Assembly (NCBI GenBank): GCA_002104985.1
Contig: MCGO01000066.1
Span: 124,001 to 188,000, forward strand
Direction: 5' to 3'
Source: Rhizoclosmatium globosum
Lineage: Eukaryota > Chytridiomycota > Chytridiomycetes > Chytridiales > Chytriomycetaceae
Length of the DNA: 64,000 nt
Shown: positions 11,252-23,599 of the stretch, in pieces
Numbering within the stretch: position 1 is the first letter of the stretch
How the letters are laid out: the number at the start of each line of letters is the position of its first letter
The notes under the pieces: generated by a model
What the model was told of the DNA's origin: nothing
The model's input: the letters and a program-made list of their open reading frames with translations, nothing else
The model's database searches: none
Translations under genes and position numbers: made by a program

Positions 11252-11800
11252 AAATGCGAGTGTAGCGAGACGATTGGTCCGTCGATCGCTGGTCTTATTC
11301 CTCCGGCCTTCGGGCCGTCGAGATGATTATTTATAGCGTTGAGCTTAGCTCCGCACTGCGTTGAGTTATACTCCGCCTCTATACAGGGCTCCGGCCTACC
11401 TTTATAAATGATGAAACTATGGTGTCGTAATGACACTGACAAATAGATGACTAATCATCGAGGATCACCAGCAACTACTACAACAACAACTACAACTACA
11501 ACACCATACAACTCGAAATCGATTCGGAAACGATTCAGCATTGCAGTAAACACAGGACTGTGGAGATTGGAGGATAGAAGGAGCAGGCTTATTCTAACTC
11601 CCCTAACACACCCCAACACCTTTTACACTTTATAATCAAATAAAACCCTTTATTTCACGAATATCAATCACTCGAGCCTTACCTGGTTGACAAAGACGTG
11701 AAGGAAGAAAAATGACAAATGAAATTTTTAGAAATATTCCGACTCACCAAAGGAATATGATTCTTTCTTTCCTTTTCCTTTTTTCTTCACTTTCAAAAGA
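11252..11800 (+). other. Leader of inner element with a UUCG hairpin
   Basis: About 550 bp without a supported gene. At 11304-11317 there is a perfect hairpin CGGCC-TTCG-GGCCG with a UUCG tetraloop, an unusually stable fold. Downstream, two imperfect copies of TTGAG-N5-CTCCGC occur at about 11339-11381. A CAA/ACA-rich stretch follows near 11475-11505. Confidence 0.5.
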
Positions 11801-14800
11801 ATGCAAACAAACCGTATGAACCTCGACCCGCCCGCTGGGCCGACCTCGACTGCAGCTGCTGCCAATAGAGCCGGCGAGTCTACTCACCCGTATACTAATC
11901 CTGCAAGCAGGGGCGGTATTTCGAAACGAGGAGGTCGTAACCGTGTTGCTGCACGCAGCATGGATTCTTTCTTGTCGAATAAGTCGGCAAACATTCGGCG
12001 CACAGGTGCGCTACCTTCGAGCCCTAAGCTCTACCTAATACTTATACTAATACAATTCATTTTTATTATATTAGGTCGCGAAATGCCGGCTAACATTATT
12101 ATTAACCAAAACAGCCACTTCATGGCAGAATCGGCGAAGCTATTAGCCCATACGGTGCAGCTGATGGCTTCCATGGGTCAAAACTTGATGAACGAAGGCC
12201 TCCCTTACGACAAGGCTTGGGACGCTTGCCTCAAAACATCCAGCTTCCAATTGGAGCGACTCCTTGAACGCCAAAGAGAAGCCGACGCTATCGCTGCAGC
12301 AACACCACCTCTCCCACCACCTACCGAGGAGAACGCTACCCGTTACTTCCAACCTCAAGGAGGTCGCTACAGCCGTAACCATAACCAAGGATCCTCCTCG
12401 AACGATACTACCACTCGTTCCGGACGTCCGTCCAATAGCACCAACCAGAACCCTGAGTTCATCCCAGTAAACGACCGAGAAGACGGAGAAATCCTAACCG
12501 ATGCGCCCCGCTCGCCAGCTCAATCAAGTAAGGAGAACTTCATTCCCAAACTATATTTAACTGTAACACAGCCTCGGGTCTCACCGATGCCCTCGGCTCT
12601 ACTGCGATCAACTAAAACAAGTAACAACAAAAACACTCCTCTTTATTTTTTGCGACCACTTTACAAAACCAATAAAATCTATTTGGAAAGTATAAACTTT
12701 GGACTTCTTCGAACAGACGTACCAAAACGAGAAGAACCATATCCCCAAAGTCAGAAACTTCGGAAAATTCCCAGATCCAACGCAGGTTTTCTTTTCTTCC
12801 TGCTCTTTTTTATTCTCCGAAAGAAAAATTGTGATTCACGTAACGATAACAGGAAGGTACAACCTTACCTTAATACGACCCCAACTAATCTACCTAATAG
12901 CATGAAAGTACAGCATAGCCCGAACAACATCAGAGCCAAACTCCGAAACCGAAACCTTCTCGGCCGTGAAAGAACGACGTTCAGTTTTAGTCAGTCACAA
13001 GCCGACCCCTTCAGCCCAATCCCGGGCCTCACTTTGGGTGGCCCTTCCAGTGAGGTCAGGAAGAATTTAGCTCGTCTAAATCTGAACAACGCCGACGAAT
13101 CCTCCGACGAAGAAAGAAATGAAGGGCTTGCCAACTACCCACCACAAGAACCACGTGATGAACAATCACAAAACCCGGACGAGGCGCCTCCGGAGGAAAA
13201 CGAAAACGAGAATGATGACGAAGGTCAAGAAGACGACGAACAAACCCCAGACCAAGGCGAGGAACCACCGTCAAACCCAAACAACGAAGACAGACCCGTG
13301 TACTCCTACCACTTCTACGGATTTGACGTTCAGGTGGACAACGCCAACCTGATGTTCCTCGGCATGGAACCGGACTGGGATGTACAACTCTACGCCGCAA
13401 TGTTCTTTATTGCCGCCCTGTCGCTCCATCATTCTCGTACTGGAGTGCTACCTGTTCCAACCGTTCTCAGCGACGAAAATTTTGTTGCTTTTCTCGAATG
13501 GTTGTGCCTCAACGCCCAAAGAGGCTACGACCAGCTACCGGCAGATGTCTACCACCCTGCGCTGCCACACTCTAGCACCGACGTGAACAAAACTCCGGCA
13601 TTTATCCAGCTGGTTACCGGAATCTGGGCCATCCCCCTCTTCGACCGTCGAGACATCTACGTCAATGTCACCCGATCCATCATGCCCCAGCCTCCTGCTA
13701 ACAAAACCACCCCCGTAACACCGACGGCGAAAGTGACCAAGAAAGTGTCATTCACACCAAAACTAGAAGGTAAACCCCCGAGCTCGGCTACAACAAAACT
13801 AACAACGAACCAAACAGCAAATCCGTTCGTCGCCACCACACCTTCGCGAGCTCCGCAACCCCACAATGCACCACGAACACCCAAGACCCAGACAATGAGA
13901 CCCGGTCTCTTGACCCCTCGTACACCAACCGCCAGCCCTCAACCTCCACCCCTTGCCCACCTACCTCCTTCTACTGCAACGAAAGGACTTCAGATGAAGG
14001 TCAACGACTGGAACAAGGCCTTCTTCAAGCGGGCCCCTCCACTCACTGAGGCCAATGCCTTTGCCTTCCGTCAAGAGCTGGTCCAAACCTACGTCCAAGA
14101 CGTTTCGCCATCGGGACTCTTTGCCGACGACCGCGGCTTTATTCAGGGCCTCTTCATGTACGGCATTGATGGTGATGCCTCCGCGAAGAACTTCTACGCA
14201 AAAGCCCGTCACACCCACTCGTTCCAAGAAGTCCTGGACGTCTTCGATCGATTCTACACCAGATCTCACGATGTCGAAAAATTCTACCGCTCAGTCAAGA
14301 GCTGGAAGGCTGTCCCCGGTGTGAAGGCTATCACTCAGGGAACACAACTGGAACTCATGAACAACCAACAGGTGGACCATCGCCAACTCACCGCCCGTGA
14401 ACTCAAGTATGTCTTCATTGTCGGATGGCCGGAAAACCAAACAGTTCGAGATCTCTTGTTCAAACGTGAAGTACGATTGCCTGATGGTCAAGGAACGATT
14501 CAAGACTACGAAAGCGACGACGTCACAATGGAACACATTGCGAGTGCACTGGATTGCGACGACACACCCCAAACCGGAACAACGAGTACGAATTTAGACA
14601 AGAAGTCACTCGAAGCAGCTCTCAAGGAATTGGGATATCAGAAGACGTCTGATGTCGCTGCAAACGTGTACAACGGTACGTCTCAGCGACTTGGTCGCTT
14701 ACCTCCAAGGGATCAGGTGAAGAGCCGCGTACCACAAAACTCGCCAAAAGGAGTACTGGAGTCGTTCATTGTGGAAGCTCTCAACAACCACGACGCCGAT

Positions 14801-17800
14801 CTCGGATGTGCTGGCGAAGCTCCAATGACAATCGACGAAATTGGTTTATTCACAATGGCGATGGGGATTGAGTCAGGTGACCCTCGTACGTGCTACAACT
14901 GCGGTGAAGTGGGTCATATTGCAAGACATTGCCCAAACCCACGGAAGGGAACACAACAGTTAAGTCATTTACAACACAGCACTTCGAATCTAATATCGAC
15001 CAAACAGAAACCGAGAGACCTAAACCAAGTGTCAACAGGAACTTTTATTTCAAATTCTTCCTTTTTGATGGATACGGCGTCGGAAGACACAAAAAGTACC
15101 AATAAAGTTAATTCTCCCACCAAACAAAGTGAATGGATTGTTGAAGCAATTAGAGGCAATTATCGTGTCCTCCTCGAACCATCTAATACAGCGACCTCAA
15201 ACAACGAAACTGAAAAGAAGGACACGAGAAATACTAGAGAATCGAATGATAGTTTCGTTCAAGTTGAGCCGATGATGGTTAGCCGAATGAATCAGGTACA
15301 GCCGACGACATCTGATAACTCGACAAATACAATAAAAACCCCTCATTTCGAGCTCATTAATAAACTCCCTGAAGAAACTATTGCAGCCCTATACGAGAGC
15401 TATAAAAAGTCGCTCGACCAACTCGAAATAGACGAACGAGAAACAGGGGAGGCCTTGAACCTCCCCGTAACAGAATTTGAAATTGAGACGCCGAAGTGTA
15501 AGGCCACTAGCCCTGAATTGAATAAGCTTACAACTTATTGGGCCCAGCCGGCCCCTATCAAAACCAATTTAGACACACCACTCAAAAGCTGTATCAAAAC
15601 CCCAGCAGTAAATGAAACAATCGAACGAAGGTACAGCCCTAAACGAGTCACGTTTAGTAACAAAGTCCAATATCAGGACGAATATGGGTTTCAATATTAC
15701 GACGAACCATCGCCCTATAAATTAGGGCCAAAAACCTTCACGGCAATAACTCGAAAGCCAATCGATGCAGAAAGAGCAACCGAGGAAAGAATCTTCACCA
15801 TTGCTACTGTATCAGGATTCGTTAATGGTGTCCCAATTACATTACCAATGGATTCTTGTTCAAACGTTAACGTTATCACCCTAGATTTCCTGAGATCATT
15901 ACCCGGTAACATCTCAATCCAGAAGGTACCGCCGGCACTACAGAACACCGGTGTTGGAGGTTCCGTCCCGATTTTGGGATTCACCTATCTTCGAATTGCT
16001 CTTGGTGAATCCAACTTCTACAATCGACCGGTAAAGTTTTACATTATGCCCGCGTGCCCAAAGCCGATCCTTATGGGAAACCCGGGAATGGCTATTTTTA
16101 GGTGCAACCTGCTACTCGATGAAGATGTATGTACTTGGAAGTTACCATTAAAAGACAATAAATACATCTTGAAACATACCCCTCTCCACTCGTTCCATAG
16201 ATATCAGGACCCGTCCTCGCTTATGCAAGAGGATGACGAACAAGTGAAAGAAAAAGGGTTAGCCTTGGTAAAATTAGTAGACGACTTACTCCTGTTGCCA
16301 GGACACGAAACAATGGCAAAAGTCACGGTGGAGAAAGCGATAACCCCGAAGAACCCGAAGGAACGAGCATGTTTGATTCAGGGAATCGAATCGATGCAAG
16401 ATAACGGGATTTACTGCACCAACACCATCGTTGACCTAGAAAAACTCACAAAAGGAGAAGCTGTTGTACTCTTAGACTACGACCAGCCTCATGCGAAGAA
16501 GTTACCTAAAGGGACAACGGTCGGACGTGTAATGTCAACACTATCGGAGGTGATAACATTGAATCAGGAAATCTTGGATGACCCATCGGCCTTAATCGAA
16601 ATGGCGACTCTATGCAGTATACTACAGCCCGCTAATGAAGAGGAACTTGTATCATTATTATCGAACACTCCAATCTTGGAGGAAGTCGAAGATTTCGTCT
16701 CCCCCTTTACTTATGATTTCTTAAATAAAAACACTGACTATTCAGAAACGGCTCTTGATTTTGAAACACTAACTATCGATGAAGACGAAACTCTGGATGA
16801 CGACTGTTGTAGTATAGTATCGGATGAATCGAATTGGTCAATACCGTCGGTCTACGAACAACCCCAAGTCCCAAACTTTGACGAACAAAAGCCATTTGCT
16901 AGTGTTATCAACGGAGATCACCCCGAATACCGCCGATCTTCTCTACGTAAATACTCTCTAACGAAACCGAAAAGTATATGTACTTATCAAACACTAGAGA
17001 CATACACTACCGAAATAGACGAAGATCATATTTCCAATCCCATCATGAACTCTATACCGACAAAGGATAAGAGCAGAGAGGATCATCTCGATTACTTACC
17101 GCCGGCAAGTACACTGACGGATGATGAAATTTGGGAAAAGATTCCACACTCTCATATCTCTGGAACTTTTGGTGATGACGTACTCGCACGAATGGACGCT
17201 ATGATACGGCGCTTCGTGAACGTCTTCCGTGAAGGCATTGTAACGGGTACGGAAAGACTGCCACCACATGAAATTAAACTCAAACCAGGTGCAAAGATAC
17301 CACATACCAACCCATATCCTGAAGGTTTGGGAAGGACTGCTATACTTAAAGACCACACTGGTAAGATGATCACAGGAAACGTAATTGAACCATCTAAATC
17401 CCAATTCGCATCACCAGTAGTACTTGCGAAAAAGTCGGATGGATCTTGGCGATTTTGTGTTGACTTCAGAAAACTCAACGCCATGACCATACCCGACCGA
17501 TACCCCCTCCCTCGAATTGAGGAAATCTTCGACGCTGTTAGCAATAAAAAGATTTTTAGTTGTTTTGATTTACTCTCGGGTTTTTGGCAAATCCCCGTCG
17601 CTGAAGAAGACAGACACAAAACGGCGTTCATATCCAGTCAAGGACTTTACGAATTCAAGGTTATGCCTTTTGGATTAATTAACTCACCCCCAACATTTCA
17701 GCGCGCAATGGATCGAGTGCTTTCCGGTCTTAAATGGGTCTTCGCCATGGTTTATGTCGACGACATTATAGTGTTTAGTGACTCGGTTGACGAACACTTC

Positions 17801-20800
17801 AAACACTTAGAAGAGATTTTCAGTAGACTCGAACAGTTCAACTTAAAATTGAAACCAAGTAAATGTAAACTCTTCCATACTTCACTCCCTTTCTTAGGAC
17901 ATGTAATCTCCGAGGACGGCCTCAGAAAAGATCCAAGTAAAATGCAGGACCTACGAAATTGGGAACGGCCAACAAGCGTCCCCAAAATGCAACGATTCTT
18001 AGGGTTCGCGCAATACTTCCGACGTTTTATTAAAGATTTTGCCAATATATCAGCACCTCTTTATAATTTAATAAAAGACGGTGTAAAGTTTATTTGGGAC
18101 CCTTGGTGTCAACACGCCTTCGACACACTTATACGCGAACTTTGTAAGGATTCGCTTATGACAATTCCAAAAGAAGGTGATAAATTAGTGATTGAGTGCG
18201 ATGCGTCCGGCACGGGACTCGGCGGAGCTCTTTTTATTCAAGGGGAATCGAACAAGAAAACTGACCGTAAACCGGTCGCATTTATATCCAGAACACTTAC
18301 AGACGTCGAAAAACGTTACTCAAATACGGATCGCGAAGGGCTCGCGGTGATATGGGCAGTAACCTGTTTCGATCGATATATCTTCAACCAACCAGCGACT
18401 GTCGAAACCGATCATAGCGCCTTATTAAGCCTTTTCAAAAATGGAGCACTTACAGGACGGTTCTCAAGATGGGCCTATGCCCTTTCGCATTACGACTTGA
18501 CACTGGTCCATGTTCCCGGCGACACGCAGATTGTTGCCGACACTCTATCAAGAGTATATTTAGGACGAAAAGAAAAAGAATTCGAGCACGTTGGTACTCA
18601 GACAGAACCAACAACATTGGTTCAAGCTTTATCTCAAAACAATAAAACTGCTTTTATTAAACTTGCAAACCAAACAATCGACAAATTTACCTCACTTGGT
18701 GATACGATGCGAGGAATATGGAAGAAACTACAAAAGAAGAACGACCAGCTACGTGCTGTCAATAAAAAGATTCCATCTTTTGAGGCCTATAAGAAAAACC
18801 GCGAACCACTAGAAGGAACGCGATGCCCAAGCCTGAACTTCACGTCTCAGAATCTAAATGGTTTTAGTAATTCATACACAGCCTGGAAAAAGAGTAATAC
18901 CGAAATAAATGAAGGACAGACCGAGGCTACAATTATGGAGCGATACTTAGACATGTTAGGAGGGAGTGTCATATGTTTTCAAGAGACGCGACTGGGACGT
19001 AAGTCCACAAAACTCCTTTCACAAATGCAAACCCTTCCAAATTGGAGTTGCGCTATAAGCGACAACCTTTCGGGGCATTACGGAGTAGCCACTCTATGGA
19101 GAAAGGACTTGAAAGGCGAGATTCACTCGTACGGCGCGATGGACGAAGCTGACCCGGAGGGTCGTATCCTTACCATCACAATTGGCGACTTTGCTATTGT
19201 CAACTGTTATGCACCAAGTGGAAACAGAGATGAGAAAAGACATCTATTTAAAATAAACTTCCTTGAAAAATTAAAACGACACTGCCTACACCTACGTAAG
19301 AAACACTTTGTTCTGCTTATGGGCGACTTAAACATTGCCCCAGATTCGGAGAAAGATGTGATGCCGTTCGCCGTCGAAGAAAACTTGGTGGATTGTTTCG
19401 GTTCAACCATCAGCGCCGAAGAACAAATTTGGTTCAAATCAATGACTGAACACTTCCACGACGGCTTTCGAGTAAAACACCCAGAACCTCACGGCTCTAC
19501 TTGGCTTTTAAAAGCATACGATAATAAAGTATACCCTTTTTGGAGAGTTGACCACATACTTATAGACAATAGGATTGATAAGAAACACTTCGACGTGAGG
19601 ATCGACTCAAGAAAATGGGAAAGCGACCACGTCGCCCTGCAGTTACACACAACTTTCCACGGAAATGATAAATCAATTTTGATTGACAGAACATCATGGA
19701 CAAATAAAGAGAATTCCCAATACTATACCTTCTGTTCAGATGTAAACATCGATAACCTTGAAACAAATCTTAACATAACATTACCGAATTCAGGTAAAAC
19801 AGTTAAGGAAATCCGCGAACTTCAACTCGCCGATGCCCACTTTGGCCCACTTTTAAGATTTCGCCAGTATGGTACAGTACCTGAACCAAAGGAGGGTGAA
19901 ACAACTTTAACAAAAGATAACCTAATTGCATTGTCAAAGGACCTCATCGTCGACAGCAATGGACTCCTTTTCAAAATCCATAACGCCTCAAAACAACAAG
20001 TTCGAAAGCAACCAGCGCGCGTGACGTTATGTGTACCAGACAACATGCGACGAGAAATCCTGGATCTCCTCCACTCAGACCTATTTGCTGGACATTATGG
20101 GTTTGAGAAAGTTTACACACCCCTCCTTGACCGCTATTGGTGGCCAACAGTAAAGAACGATTTAGAAAATGAAATAAAATCTTGTCCTGAATGTAATACT
20201 GCCAAAGATTTCCGACAAAAAGCTGGATATGTCTTTCCAATTCCAATTGGAAAACACCCTTGGGAAAGAGTGTTTGTTGACTTTATGCAACCACCAAAAC
20301 CAGATGAGAAAACAGGTAACAAATACATCATGGTTGTTGTTGACTCTTTCACTAAATGGGCAGAAGCCATCCCAATACCGGACCTTAAAGCCAAAACAGT
20401 CGCTGAGGCGTTAGTAGAGAAAGTATTCTGCCATACCGGCGTCCCTGTTTACTTACATTCTGACGGTGGAGAACCCTTCAACAGCAATCTTATGTTGCAA
20501 CTCTCCAGGAGATTTGGATTTTATAAGACGTTCACCAGTCCCTACTGGCCCAGAGCAAATGGGATGGTCGAGCGACTTATCAAAAACTTGTCAGAGCGAA
20601 TAAGACATTACATTAATAAATACACTTTTGATGATTGGGAAACCATACTCCCTTATGTTTTATTTGCGTATAGAACTCATGCCCATGGTACTACAGGAGA
20701 AACACCATTCTTTATGTTCCATGGATTTGACGCTCGATTACCTTCTGACTTACTTCTGGGAATTAACCCCATTGACATTGAAAAAGTCCTACCTGACTGT

Positions 20801-22592
20801 GAGGCAGACCTTACTGAAAAACCAACTTCTCTTGACCCCACCCCAGAGACACTCATTATGACTTCCCAAGAAACTAACTGCTGAAGAACCATTTCCGGAA
20901 AAACTCCCTAAAATAGCTATCGCGTCCTACCGATCCTTTCGACAGTTTATTCAAAGTAAACTATCCAAACATCTTTATGGATACGAAACAGAATATAACC
21001 CACAGCGTGTATTGAGGAAACTCTTTGAAAAATACAACTTAGATGCAATAGTCCTCATCCACAACTTACACCCAAAACAAGATTACCGAACAGACTACCC
21101 AGTTCCATATACTTTTAAATTAGAAGACGGGACAGATATCCCAAGAATTGGGAACTTCCGCATTGGAGCGGCAACAGCGGATGGCAAAGTTAGAACTGTA
21201 CTTGAAAACAAACCTGCAAAAAGAATAATAAATGTCTTCTCCCGAAAGAACTTAATACAAATAGGAAACAACTTACCTGATAGTCTCCCTGAAGATAACC
21301 CTGAACCTCAGCTGTTCTTGGGAACACCAGGTATTTTACGCTGTATGTACCGCGCCTATAACTTTACCACTAAAACATATGTGGATTACATCATACCTTT
21401 AGTTGATGCAACTACTAAAGACTTTGTTGTAGTGAGAGGTGTCCCTTTGTGGGATGGAGCCACTCAATTCTTTACAGTTGGTGAATCCTTCTTATTTGAC
21501 GAAGCTCCTATCCAAACTTTCATAATTAATGACTTTGAACCCGCAAATGATGAAACTCCCATTACTTTAGTGAATGAGATGGACTGTGACTTTGATGATG
21601 TAGCGGTGGTTGGTGAAACCTCACCAGAAGACATCAAATCATTTACTGAGAGATTAGTAAGAGGCCTACAAGCTTCTAGATCTGTCATTATAGATAATGT
21701 TAATAAAGAACAAGAAAAGTATGCAACCCAAACAAATAGTACTGTTGACCCTTCTCATGAATTTAGAGTAGGAGAACGTGCCTGGTTGGCGGTTCCCCTT
21801 ACTGCTGAAGCGCAACGCCTTAAAGTTGGAAAGAAGTTTATTCCACGATGGGTTGGACCTGTTAGAATTGTTGACCGAGCGGAAGGAGACGCTCAAACAA
21901 AATATAGAGTCGTTGAACGATTCCCTGGTAACCAAATTGTTGTTAGAACAGTGCATGCTAGTCGACTCAGACCATTCACAGCGCGAGTACCTGTTGACAG
22001 TGCAGAGGATGCCATGAAATTAGCAGGTGATGACTTTGAGACTGAGTACAAGAAATGGTTAGACGATGAGAAGCTAACAAGAAGACCTACCCACAAACAA
22101 CAATATGCATCCGGTGCAAGCCCTTGGCTACTTGCAAAGATTGACCCTACTTTTAGTCAAGAAGACATTGATAACCCAAAATTAATTATTGATAAAATCT
22201 TAGATGTTAAAAAGACTGTCAATCCAACCTCCTTTGAGTATCTCACCAGTTGGGAGATGTGGGGACGAAAGGAACGCCATTGGCAACGGGAAGAGGATAT
22301 GCCCTTGGAAGTTATAAGTGACTTCTGGGAACAAAATAAAAGAAAGTATAGGCCTTTATGGAATGAATACAAAAAGATGAAAGAGAGAATGTCTGAGAAA
22401 GTTAGTGGTGACTTAGCAATACCACTTGAGATTGACACGACTTCAACTGAAGTCCAACAGCAGAAAAGAAAGGCAAAAGCCAAACCAGTCGAAAAGATTA
22501 TCCAATCGCCTGTAGTTACTGACGCCGCAGAACAAAGAGCTTTAAGATTACTTAAGAGGAATCAAAAAGAGGATGAGGTTACCTGCAAGTAG
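11801..22592 (+). CDS. Gag-pol polyprotein of inner element (one frame break)
   Basis: Residue numbers count from the ATG at 11801. Gag is low-complexity and acidic up to about residue 700, then capsid-like. The zinc knuckle CYNCGEVGHIARHC is at 1031-1044. The protease-like site reads LPMDSCSNVNVIT at 1348 on, with DSC instead of DT/SG. RT has CVDFRKLNAM, FSCFDLLSGFWQIP and YVDD at 1985-1988. RNase H starts with ECDASG, its Asp at 2134. An EEP nuclease domain follows at about 2343-2615. Integrase has D2827, D2888 and E2924. The first frame ends at 20884. Homologous sequence goes on in another frame from about 20865 and joins the 526-codon stretch ending at 22592, which carries the integrase tail and a chromodomain-like module (FEYLTSWEMWGRKERHW). 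A 69-nt in-frame GT-AG segment at 12006-12074 may be an intron. Confidence 0.88.
18827..19645 (+). other. Exonuclease III/AP-endonuclease-like (EEP) domain inside gag-pol
   Basis: About 270 residues between the RNase H tail and the integrase zinc domain, in the same open frame. The EEP signature motifs appear in order: FTSQNLNGF (first-strand Asn 2351), VICFQETRLG (Glu 2395), HYGVATLW, VNCYAPSG, LMGDLNIAPD (Asp 2509, Asn 2511), FWRVDHIL (Asp 2584) and WESDHVAL (Asp 2609, His 2610). These are the metal-binding and catalytic positions of ExoIII/APE1 nucleases, and the length suits ExoIII. AP-type endonucleases are standard in LINEs, N-terminal to RT, but not expected here. Activity and role are inferred only. 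Confidence 0.88.
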
Positions 22593-22884
22593 CCCCTTCC
22601 TAACACCACTTTTAGGTAATTAAATACAAGATCTTTGGATCCACCGGTGACCAGGGCACTACTAGGACGAACGCGCCTACTCATACAATTATGGCAAGAA
22701 AGGTGTTCTCATGGCTCGCGCCCTGGAGCGAGTTGAGAACAGCCCTTTCATTTCTTCAGCAGCTGGATGAGTGGTGGAGTTGGTTGTGTTGGTTTTTAGT
22801 TTCGTTTGGACATGTCGGTAGCCTTTCCTTGTTTCCAACTCTAGGTAACGGAGTACCTAGGGGTTTTTCTGGAAAAGGGCCCAC
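22593..22884 (+). other. 3' region and polypurine tract of inner element
   Basis: Non-coding 290 bp after pol. It ends with GGAAAAGGGCCCAC (22871-22884), the likely second-strand primer, directly before the right LTR. Confidence 0.6.
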
Positions 22885-23595
22885 TGTCAGGGGATCTGAC
22901 GGAGGGAGGGTTGCGGACTTCTCTTTTACTCGTTCTTTATTTATTTGTTTGTTATCCGGTGGCTGTGTGGGAAGAAGCACCGGAAGGGGAAAATGTAAAA
23001 ATAGAAACTACCTTGTGAACAAAGCAGCGTGCGAACGGGCTTCGTTGGTGGAGGGCGTCTGGAACAGGACGGGACGCCACCCGACATACTTGAGCGAGGT
23101 GGCCTAGGTACGTTTCTCCCCCTTTCGAGCGTAGTGTCTAGCCTGAGTGTCGGGTTGACCTCCTGTAAGGGATGGAAGGGAGGCACCATGACTGCAGGCA
23201 TGTAAGGACAGGAGGGTTAGTACGGGTTTCAAAGCTGGATGGTTTCCCACCTACCCAGACCCGCGCTACGGGAATAGGGGACTGATCAACGATCAACCGG
23301 GGATCACTGGACGGGTTCGGTGGATGTGGACCGAGGACAGTGATCGACTGCGGATGCGAACAGGACGGCTTGCGACAGGGATTCGCTGTAATGTGGGCTT
23401 GGACCTACTGGACGGACTGTGGGAAGGAGGGGACTTCCACTGGCGCATCCGAGATGAGGGGATCGGTGATAAGGTGACGTTTTCCTTTTTTATGTATGAT
23501 GAGTGAGATACTATTGACTACGTGCTAGGTACCGTTACGTCGGACATGGACAACCTGACGTGCTTGGCGACGGCCGAGCCGGTATCCCGGTCACA
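22885..23595 (+). repeat. Right LTR of inner element (711 bp)
   Basis: Same sequence as 10525-11235, preceded by a polypurine tract at 22871-22884 and followed by the GACG duplication. Confidence 0.95.
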
Positions 23596-23599
23596 GACG
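23596..23599. repeat. Target site duplication GACG, right copy (inner element)
   Basis: Matches 10521-10524 and directly follows the inner right LTR end GGTCACA. Confidence 0.9.

Larger units (their letters stand above)
10525..23595 (+). mobile_element. Inner Ty3/gypsy LTR retrotransposon with EEP endonuclease domain (13,071 bp)
   Basis: Complete element nested in the outer element's protease. Order: LTR, primer site, gag with CCHC, protease-like, RT, RNase H, EEP nuclease, integrase, chromodomain-like tail, polypurine tract, LTR. The main reading frame of 3027 codons is open apart from one frame break near 20860-20884. It shares domain order, LTR end sequence (TGTCAGG...CA) and C-terminal homology with the outer element, so the two belong to one clade but are far from identical. 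LTR identity and lack of decay suggest a very recent insertion. Confidence 0.95.

Noticed and set aside
12006..12074. Hydrophobic segment in inner gag as a membrane span
   Set aside because: It is bounded by GT and AG, has a branch-like ACTAATAC and is a multiple of three, so a retained intron is at least as likely as a TM helix.
13056..13400. Minus-strand Arg/Pro-rich ORF opposite gag
   Set aside because: Reverse reading of the acidic Asp/Glu/Pro-rich gag linker; low complexity only.
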